Of a stretch of DNA of 20,528 bases, positions 8,236-14,330 are shown one piece after another. Source of the DNA: CBFHWY01 sp965659675 (GTDB lineage: Bacteria; Bacteroidota; Bacteroidia; Flavobacteriales_G; Salibacteraceae); the NCBI GenBank assembly GCA_965659675.1, contig CBFHWY010000050.1, positions 1 through 20,528 of the forward strand, in the 5' to 3' direction. Position numbers and translations under genes: made by a program. Each line of letters opens with the position of its first letter. The stretch's first letter is position 1. Below the pieces are notes generated by a model. The model had not been told where the DNA came from and did no database searches. It saw nothing but the letters and a program-made list of their open reading frames with translations.

Positions 8236-9120
8236 ATGAAGCAAATTCTGTACATATCGATATTTGTTTTGGCCCTGAGTTCATGTGGTTTGGATCCATT
8301 CATGTACAATCCGGATGACAGCATTGATTCTTATAAGCTTCAAGACTATGAAGGAGACGCTGAACTCACCACCGGACCTGAGTATGAGCTGGCAGACAGT
8401 TTGGTCACCCTCTTTACACTTCCTCCAAATGAAGAACGCGAAAATGATCTTTACGCGGTCTATTTAGGCGATATTGATGATATTGATGAAGATACCGTGA
8501 TCATGTATTGTCATGGTAATGCTGGAAACCTGGATTATTACTTTCATCGTTGCAGACTGCTCGCCAATGCGGGAGGAAAAGCCCGCTTTGGGGTCCTTAT
8601 GGTAGATTATCAAGGATATGGTCTGTCAAAAGGAACACCTACTCAGCAAAACCTCTACAATGATGTGGGTGATGCGCTGGAATGGTTAAAAGATATGGGC
8701 TTAACTGACGATCGTTTGGTGATCTATGGTATGAGTTTGGGGTCCAGCCCTGCCACATATCACGCGTCAACAGACTCCGAGATGAATCCCGCGCAGCTTA
8801 TTTTGGAGTGTCCATTTGCGGGTGCTGAGGTCATTGCTCAAGATGCCAGTAAACTGGCTATCCCGATCGAATTCATTTCTGAAGAGCCTCACGATGTTGC
8901 TCAGATGATCAAAAGCGTTTACCAGCCTTTTATGTGGATGCACGGAACCGATGACAGCTATTTAGCCATAGACACTCATGGAGAGGTCGTTTTTAAAAAC
9001 TACAATGGTTCAAGTGCAAGCGCTCATCGGGTTGAAGGAGCCGAGCATGGGGACCTTCCACTCGTTATGGGATATGATAAATACAATCAGGCTATTGTAG
9101 ATTTCATTACCCAACCCTAG
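8236..9120 (+). CDS. Alpha/beta-hydrolase lipoprotein
   Basis: 294 residues with lipobox LSSC (Cys17), so the enzyme should be tethered to the membrane on the periplasmic or outer face. The alpha/beta-hydrolase core is well formed: the oxyanion-loop motif HGNAGN at 93-98, VDYQGYGLSKG at 123-133, the nucleophile elbow GMSLGS with Ser167, an acid residue in HGTDDS (Asp239 or Asp240) and the catalytic His271 in AEHGD. This layout resembles the YqiA/YfhR/BEM46-type serine hydrolases (esterase or peptidase-like). The substrate is unknown. An Asp-rich stretch DIDDIDED (79-86), encoded by a duplicated 9-base unit, lies just before the HG motif. Its start codon immediately follows the TAA of the upstream lipoprotein gene with no spacer. 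Confidence 0.88.
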   Translation: MKQILYISIFVLALSSCGLDPFMYNPDDSIDSYKLQDYEGDAELTTGPEYELADSLVTLFTLPPNEERENDLYAVYLGDIDDIDEDTVIMYCHGNAGNLDYYFHRCRLLANAGGKARFGVLMVDYQGYGLSKGTPTQQNLYNDVGDALEWLKDMGLTDDRLVIYGMSLGSSPATYHASTDSEMNPAQLILECPFAGAEVIAQDASKLAIPIEFISEEPHDVAQMIKSVYQPFMWMHGTDDSYLAIDTHGEVVFKNYNGSSASAHRVEGAEHGDLPLVMGYDKYNQAIVDFITQP

Positions 9121-9211
9121 TGCTGGGCTAGATATTGAGAACTTCAGCGATTTGTTCATAAAAACGCGCTCCCCGCACATCTGATATTTTTACTTTCGAC
9201 CTTGATAAAGT

Positions 9212-10846
9212 ATGCCTTTTCGGGTGATCAGATACCTTACATATTGCGCATTGTTATGCATCTTCATCAAACCCGCGTCTGCTCTAGACCTTAGCGATGA
9301 ACTCTCCTTGACCTCAAGCTTTGAGAATGTGCAGATCAGAACTGGTGAAGGCTCCAATAGCAAGTACAATAAACACATGAAGCAAGGCGAAACCTATTTG
9401 CGTGACAAGCAATTTGAGAATGCCCTGTCTGAATTCAAAGCGGCACTTGCTGCTAAAGATGGTGACTCCTATGCCAAGTTCAAAATAGAGCAGACCAAGC
9501 GTTACCAGGAGCGGGAAGAAAATATTCGTCGGCAAAAAGAGAAAGAGCAAAAATACATTCAACTGGTTGCCACGGCAAATGGCCTGATGGGAGAGCGCAA
9601 CTTTGAGTTAGCCATCAAAACCTATGAAGAAGCGCTTAAGCTCTTTCCTGAACGAGATCATTTAGCGTTAAAGATCACCTCTGCAATGACCGGAATGGAG
9701 AAACAAAAAGCAAGGGAGAAGAGAGAAAAAGAAGCAGCAGATCGACAAAGAAAATACGATGAACTGATCTCGAAGGCAGATGATCACTTCCAAAAACAAG
9801 AATTTGACAAGGCAATTGACAATTACAAAGAAGCTTCGGAGGTCAAGGAACTTGAGCAATACCCCATGTTGCAGATTCAAAAATCAGAAGAGGAGATCAA
9901 AATACTTGAGCGGGAAGCAGCCGAAGACGAGCGTTGGCAAAACTACTATGAGCATATTGAAAAAGCCGATGAGCACCTCATCAACAAGGAATACGAATCT
10001 GCCATAAAGGAGTACAATGAAGCTGGTAAATTCGTAAAGAACCAGTATCTTCCCAAGGTGAAGATCCTTGTTGCGAAAGACATGATCAAACGCAGGTCCA
10101 AAGATAGTTTGGCTTATGCATACAACTCTGAAATAGTCACCGCGGATCAGTATCGCGAGCAGGAAGATTACGAAAAAGCCATTGAGTATTACAACAAGGC
10201 TTTAGAAGTCGAGCCACTCAAGCAGTATCCGATCACCAAGATAGATCAATGCGAGGATTTCATTCAAAGAAGAGAAGCAGAGAAAACGCGCGCAAAATTT
10301 GAAGATATAAGTACTGCTGCGCTTATCGACTTTCGGGCTGAGGATTATAAAAAGGCCCTGGAGCAATATGAACAGGCACTGGAGATCTACCCTTTGCACA
10401 CGCACACCAAATCAATGATCAGGGAGTGTAAGAAATTCATCAGAAAAGAAGAAAAAGAGAACAGGGAACCAACCAATTACTTCCTCATGTTCAACGGTGG
10501 AGACAAAAACAACAGTTCATCAGATGTTGAGGGTGGGAAAACAGATATCACCTTCGACGGAGGTTCAGATAAAAACAAATCTTTCAAGGAGCTTTATCTG
10601 GATGAAGGCGATAAGAAGAAAAAATTCTACAAAGCCATTGACGATCTCGCCAAACAGTATCCTCCCGGAATCACTGAAGAGTTAAAAAGTGGAGTAAGAA
10701 AGAATGTGGTTCGAAGGATCAAGGTTGTAGAGAATATGGGCTATGAGTACCTCAAAGTAGAGCACGAATGGGGCGGAGTATATTACTTCAAAGATGGAGT
10801 AGCCATCAACCAGCAACTTTGGGAGCAAGAAACCCAAACGCGCTAA
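9212..10846 (+). CDS. Periplasmic TPR-repeat protein with conserved C-terminal domain
   Basis: 544 residues. The signal peptide ends at ASA (22-24). Residues about 53-412 contain six TPR-like hairpins marked by F/Y-E-x-A-I/L anchors at 68, 131, 198, 261, 320 and 379, i.e. a unit of 59-67 residues. Each unit is one TPR hairpin, a further helix ending in a K-I-x-x-x-E/C pattern, and a charged linker, with coiled-coil-like Lys/Glu-rich stretches near 95-115 and 162-182. A polar Asn/Ser/Gly-rich linker (428-455) leads to a separate C-terminal domain (about 458-535) with KQYPPGITEE, a basic RRIKVVE strand and WGGVYYFKDG. I have the impression that this ending recurs in Bacteroidota TPR proteins, but its function is not known to me. 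A scaffold role in an envelope complex is plausible. The stop codon overlaps the convergent downstream gene by 4 bases. Confidence 0.8.
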   Translation: MPFRVIRYLTYCALLCIFIKPASALDLSDELSLTSSFENVQIRTGEGSNSKYNKHMKQGETYLRDKQFENALSEFKAALAAKDGDSYAKFKIEQTKRYQEREENIRRQKEKEQKYIQLVATANGLMGERNFELAIKTYEEALKLFPERDHLALKITSAMTGMEKQKAREKREKEAADRQRKYDELISKADDHFQKQEFDKAIDNYKEASEVKELEQYPMLQIQKSEEEIKILEREAAEDERWQNYYEHIEKADEHLINKEYESAIKEYNEAGKFVKNQYLPKVKILVAKDMIKRRSKDSLAYAYNSEIVTADQYREQEDYEKAIEYYNKALEVEPLKQYPITKIDQCEDFIQRREAEKTRAKFEDISTAALIDFRAEDYKKALEQYEQALEIYPLHTHTKSMIRECKKFIRKEEKENREPTNYFLMFNGGDKNNSSSDVEGGKTDITFDGGSDKNKSFKELYLDEGDKKKKFYKAIDDLAKQYPPGITEELKSGVRKNVVRRIKVVENMGYEYLKVEHEWGGVYYFKDGVAINQQLWEQETQTR

Positions 10847-11415
10847 ACGCTGCTCAGTCTGCGCTGAACCATACTATCTACACTTTCAAATAGCTGATTG
10901 GGCAGAAGTGTTCTCCAGCGAATATCCTCGAGGTTCCCTCCGTAAAGGAAATATTGATCGATCCCCTCGCGAACAAATTCATCCAAGACATGATCCCGAA
11001 AATTGAGCAGAGCGATCCAGCCTTCCTCACAATCGTCGAACCATTCCTCGTAATAAGAATCATCAGAAGCATGAAAGTTAAGTACGTTCTCGCCAATGAT
11101 GATGAACTTATCTATTCCTGAGTAGATCATCTCATCGATCAGGTTTCGCTTAAGCTGGGCAACGTCATTATACAAACAGTCATTCCATTCACCGATCATT
11201 TCGATGACACAGAATGACTGTTCATAATCTGCATAGAGTACCTTGAGGAAAAGCGTCTGCGATCCGAAGTTATCCCATTGAGGATGAATTAGATGGTCGT
11301 AAATACTTTGACCAAATTCAAACTCTGAATACTCCGTTCCGAAGAAAGGTGAATCCTCATCTTCGGCCGCAACGTAGAGTTCCCTCCAATTGTAATATGG
11401 CTCTATTGAATGCAC
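10843..11415 (-). CDS. Highly acidic conserved hypothetical protein
   Basis: 190 residues from a GTG at 11415, the only practical start: a TGA lies two codons upstream in frame and the first internal ATG is far downstream. I do not recognise a named family. The protein is strikingly acidic, with Asp/Glu clusters such as AAEDEDSP near the N-terminus and DDSYYEEWFDDCEEGW in the middle, and many aromatic residues. There is no signal peptide or membrane segment, so it is probably cytoplasmic. A CATATTTG sequence, one base off the TAnnTTTG box, lies 4 bases before the GTG. It follows the T9SS cargo gene by 34 bases on the same strand. Its last bases overlap the stop codon of the convergent TPR gene (10843-10846). 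Confidence 0.75.
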   Translation of the reverse strand: MHSIEPYYNWRELYVAAEDEDSPFFGTEYSEFEFGQSIYDHLIHPQWDNFGSQTLFLKVLYADYEQSFCVIEMIGEWNDCLYNDVAQLKRNLIDEMIYSGIDKFIIIGENVLNFHASDDSYYEEWFDDCEEGWIALLNFRDHVLDEFVREGIDQYFLYGGNLEDIRWRTLLPNQLFESVDSMVQRRLSSV

Positions 11416-11449
11416 CCTTCAAATATGGTGAAAGATGCATTCGATCATG

Positions 11450-12529
11450 TTAATGAATTACGATTCTTTTCTGCAGCCTTCTTTCGTTTGATGAAAGGTC
11501 GATCAAGTAGTTACCCGAAGGAAGATCACTTACATCAAATGATTCAACATGAGCTTTTCCGGCAGCGGATCCCACTGGGAATTCTCTGATCACTCTTCCA
11601 GAAAGATCAAGTATTCTGGCGGATGTAAAGTGCTCTGTATCCATTGACTTGTAGCTAATAGATAGCTGATCAAAAGCTGGATTTGGATAAACCATGAAGT
11701 CTGGCATTTCTGGCACTAACAACTCCACATTGGTAGGTTGGGTTCCACCATTCACAGAATCGCCTGTTTGATAATAAACCCTTCTCTGGGTACTGCTCCC
11801 CTCCTTCTTACGATCAAATCGAATGATAAAATGCTTATTTGAAGCACTTCTCCACTCATACATGACATTGTCATAGTTGAAGACCTGGTTACCTACAATA
11901 GGAACATCGGCTGTGTCTGTGACCATCTCCGTGATCTTAATACGCAAGACCTCATAAACATCGCCATAAGGCATTTTAATGCGACCATAGGCATCAACCT
12001 TATAGCTCACATTTCCTTCGATAGTGTGGTCAACTGCTGTAGGTCCAACACCTGTAGTGTAGGTATTCGATACGGCATAAGAACTTGAATCCTGGTATGT
12101 GATCGGATAAGACCACTGTAATACATTGTTATTCTCATAATTCAGTGTATTCACCCCCCAGGACTGACCAGCATAGCCAAGTCCACTACTGGATGGGTCA
12201 TAGAAATAGGTCTCATCGGAAATAGGCCGATCAATCACCAGTTTTACTGCAGCATCAACTGGATCGGGTGTGAGCCCTCCTGTTACCACAGCTTCAACAT
12301 TCATATCTCTTTGTGTTCCAGCAGCCAGGCCGCTAAAATCCCAAACGATCGCAGATCCTTCAGATCCAGCTGAAAAAGAACTTGCATTGGAAATTTCCTG
12401 AATGGTTGTATTCTCACCGATGACATAATTTGCCGAGTCAGCAGGAATGGTTGTTTGTGCTACTGCTGCTCCGAATCCAACGGAAAGCATAGTTGTAATT
12501 GATGCTAATTTTAGGTAATTTTTTCTCAT
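11450..12529 (-). CDS. Secreted protein with T9SS type A sorting domain
   Basis: 359 residues from the ATG at 12529. The frame is open a further 18 codons upstream, but the best promoter of the window (12553-12583) lies inside that extension and an AGGAG sits 3 bases before this ATG, so the longer start is rejected. The N-terminus is a normal signal peptide ending near AVAQ. The central part (about 25-270) is a beta-rich domain I cannot name, with a recurring WDFSGL / YYDPSSSGLG style seen in exported Bacteroidota proteins. The last 82 residues (278-359) form a typical type A C-terminal domain: YPNPAFDQLSI, a middle DLSGRVI strand, LPSGNYLIDL and a basic ending KRIVIH. This domain directs transport through the type IX system across the outer membrane, where it is removed. 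T9SS machinery genes are not in the window. Confidence 0.88.
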   Translation of the reverse strand: MRKNYLKLASITTMLSVGFGAAVAQTTIPADSANYVIGENTTIQEISNASSFSAGSEGSAIVWDFSGLAAGTQRDMNVEAVVTGGLTPDPVDAAVKLVIDRPISDETYFYDPSSSGLGYAGQSWGVNTLNYENNNVLQWSYPITYQDSSSYAVSNTYTTGVGPTAVDHTIEGNVSYKVDAYGRIKMPYGDVYEVLRIKITEMVTDTADVPIVGNQVFNYDNVMYEWRSASNKHFIIRFDRKKEGSSTQRRVYYQTGDSVNGGTQPTNVELLVPEMPDFMVYPNPAFDQLSISYKSMDTEHFTSARILDLSGRVIREFPVGSAAGKAHVESFDVSDLPSGNYLIDLSSNERRLQKRIVIH

Positions 12530-12552
12530 GTGCTCCTGATTTTTGATTCTCT

Positions 12553-12583
12553 CAAATATAATAAACTCAGAATCAGAAAGCAA
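12553..12583 (-). promoter_or_regulatory. Bacteroidota-type promoter for the T9SS cargo gene
   Basis: Read on the minus strand: TTG (12583-12581), a 20-base spacer, then TATATTTG (12560-12553). This fits the TTG-N(17-23)-TAnnTTTG promoter described for Flavobacterium and relatives at every consensus base. Transcription would start about 20 bases before the ATG at 12529, giving a short leader containing AGGAG. It is the best promoter I can see in the window. Confidence 0.65.
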
Positions 12584-12612
12584 GGTTTTACATATTGAAA
12601 GGCGTGTATATT

Positions 12613-12641
12613 TTGATATCTCGCCGAAGGTTATAACTTAG
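12613..12641 (+). promoter_or_regulatory. Candidate promoter for the small membrane protein gene
   Basis: TTG at 12613-12615, an 18-base spacer and TAACTTAG at 12634-12641, which differs from TAnnTTTG at one conserved base. It would start transcripts roughly 20 bases before the ATG at 12669. It shares the 139-base divergent gap with the T9SS cargo promoter, so both genes may be controlled from this region. Confidence 0.35.
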
Positions 12642-12668
12642 TCACGCAAAATTCAAAGTGAATAATTG

Positions 12669-13220
12669 ATGGAAGTGATTCAGGAAAATATAGTTGTGAT
12701 CGGAGGAGCAATTGCGCTTGTGGTAGTGCTCCTAGTTGTTTTTATGATCATTAGGAAGAAGAGAAAGAATGCAGGTGAGCAGGCAGAGTTTGTGGTACCC
12801 TCCAAAGAATCGGTAGAGCCTGCGCACGAGGCTGACGTGGCCATTGAGGTAGATGAATCGGAAGAAGATGAATATGTTCCTGAAAAGGAGCTCCTATCCC
12901 TTCGCAAAGTTTCTAAGGGACGAAATTTCTTTAGTATTCACCTCAGTCCTTTGGAGGATCATATTCATATTAGGGCGATCGAGCCACTTACAAACAACTA
13001 TGGAGAGGTATTCGAGGCAGAAAAACTTTATTCAAGGGAATATCACCAAAGAAAACCCATGAGCATTCATTTCGACTACAATGCCAGAGGAGTTAAGAGT
13101 GACAATGTTCATTTTGAAATGATCATTAGTTATCGCGATGCTGATTCCTCCCATTGGAACCAGCGTTTCATTTTTGATAAATCCGGCGAATGCCGATTGC
13201 TCAAGCCAAGAAGAGCTTAG
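12669..13220 (+). CDS. Single-pass membrane protein with acidic linker, unknown function
   Basis: 183 residues from the ATG at 12669; an in-frame TTG directly before it is not needed. A strongly hydrophobic segment at about residues 8-28 is followed at once by RKKRK, so by the positive-inside rule the N-terminus is outside and the bulk is cytoplasmic. Residues about 35-70 form an acidic low-complexity linker (EVDESEEDEY). The remaining part (about 75-183) looks like a compact beta-rich domain with SIHLSPLEDHIHIRAIE and NQRFIFDKSGECRLL, and resembles no family I can name. It may be a membrane-tethered regulator or adaptor, but nothing in the sequence shows this. The gene is divergent from the T9SS cargo gene, and its stop codon overlaps the convergent hisC-like gene by 4 bases. 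Confidence 0.75.
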   Translation: MEVIQENIVVIGGAIALVVVLLVVFMIIRKKRKNAGEQAEFVVPSKESVEPAHEADVAIEVDESEEDEYVPEKELLSLRKVSKGRNFFSIHLSPLEDHIHIRAIEPLTNNYGEVFEAEKLYSREYHQRKPMSIHFDYNARGVKSDNVHFEMIISYRDADSSHWNQRFIFDKSGECRLLKPRRA

Positions 13221-14314
13221 AATACTTCTCGAAAACTTTTAACGAAGAGTTCGTTTTCGGCTTGTAGTCCAACTGACACTCGCATGCAGTGCGGAAGTCC
13301 GAATGCTTTAAGGGGTCTCACAAAGACTCCTTTTTTCATGAGTTTTTGACTGAGCTCATTCACCCGTTCTTCGGAGCCAAGGTCGATCATCAGGAAGTTG
13401 GCATAGGACTCGGCATATTTGACCCCTAGCTCTTCAAATAACTGTTTAAAGAGCTTAATGCCTTTGCGGTTATTGATCAGCGACTCTTCTAAATATTCTG
13501 AATCACTCAATGCTCCCAATCCTGCAGCCTGTGCAACATTGGATGGCTCAAAGGTCATCTTGATCTTAGCCAGGGTTTCGATGATCTCCAGCGGACCCAT
13601 GGCGTAACCGATTCGAATAGAAGCAATACCAAATGCTTTACTGAATGTGCGCAGGGTAATGACATTTGGATACCTCAACTTTATGCTATCTGCAAAATCA
13701 TCGCTGAGGTCAACGGCGTATTCGTAATATGCTTCATCTGAGATCACCAAAACATCTTCCGGCACCTTTTGCATGAATGCTTCAAATTCTTGTTTTGTGA
13801 TCATGGTTCCCGTTGGGTTATTCGGGTTGGCGATATAGATCACCTTGGTATGCTCATCGATGGCTGCTGCCATTTTATCCAGGTCGAAGCTATAATCCTC
13901 GCGCAACGGGATCTTTACCACAGGACGATTGTGCGACTGCGCCCAGATATAGACCGCAACAAAGGTGCCCTCTGAGGTAAGCAAGACATCCTCTGGACCA
14001 AAGAATCCTTGAAATATATTTCCCAAAATAGCTTCGGATCCATTTCCTACCACCACCTGATCAGCACTTATTCCTTCTCTGGTAGCGATCTCCGCTCTTA
14101 GGCGAGAAGCGGTGGGATCTGGATATAAGTGAGAATGTTGCAACTCAGAGCGAATGGCTTCCATCGCTTTGGGCGATGGACCCAGGTTGTTCTCATTGTT
14201 CCACAAGATGGCTGTTTCTTTCAAGCCAAGTTCCTCCACAACCTGTTCAATAGGTTTGCCAGGCTTATAGCTTCTCAGCTGCTGAATATGTTCCGGGATC
14301 TCGATCTTATGCAT
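13217..14314 (-). CDS. HisC-type PLP-dependent aminotransferase
   Basis: 365 residues, fold-type I aminotransferase. The N-terminal YKPGKPIEQVVEELGL (16-31) is characteristic of the histidinol-phosphate aminotransferase (HisC) family. PLP-site residues are visible: GNGSEA (90-95), NPNNPTGT (163-170) with the Asn that contacts PLP, SDEAYYEY (192-199) with Asp193, FSKAFG with the Schiff-base Lys226, and the phosphate-binding Arg234 in IRIGY. In place of the common NENPYG motif it reads NENNLGPS (40-47), losing the Tyr, so the substrate may differ from histidinol phosphate. No other histidine genes are nearby, which also argues for caution. It starts 16 bases after the recQ stop codon and is probably cotranscribed with it. 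Its own stop overlaps the convergent membrane-protein gene by 4 bases. Confidence 0.88.
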   Translation of the reverse strand: MHKIEIPEHIQQLRSYKPGKPIEQVVEELGLKETAILWNNENNLGPSPKAMEAIRSELQHSHLYPDPTASRLRAEIATREGISADQVVVGNGSEAILGNIFQGFFGPEDVLLTSEGTFVAVYIWAQSHNRPVVKIPLREDYSFDLDKMAAAIDEHTKVIYIANPNNPTGTMITKQEFEAFMQKVPEDVLVISDEAYYEYAVDLSDDFADSIKLRYPNVITLRTFSKAFGIASIRIGYAMGPLEIIETLAKIKMTFEPSNVAQAAGLGALSDSEYLEESLINNRKGIKLFKQLFEELGVKYAESYANFLMIDLGSEERVNELSQKLMKKGVFVRPLKAFGLPHCMRVSVGLQAENELFVKSFREVF

Positions 14315-14330
14315 TAGCTAAAAATAAACT

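Noticed and set aside
8470..8493. Duplicated 9-base unit GATATTGAT giving DIDDIDED
   Set aside because: Two copies only, within a clear coding frame; a minor Asp-rich loop rather than a repeat element. Calcium binding is possible but has no EF-hand or dockerin context.
9117..9131. Small inverted repeat CTAG-N7-CTAG just after the alpha/beta hydrolase gene
   Set aside because: Only four base pairs and no T-tract follows, so it cannot be called a terminator.
12530..12583. An 18-codon N-terminal extension of the T9SS cargo protein
   Set aside because: It contains the TTG-N20-TATATTTG promoter, has no signal-like sequence of its own, and would bury the signal peptide.
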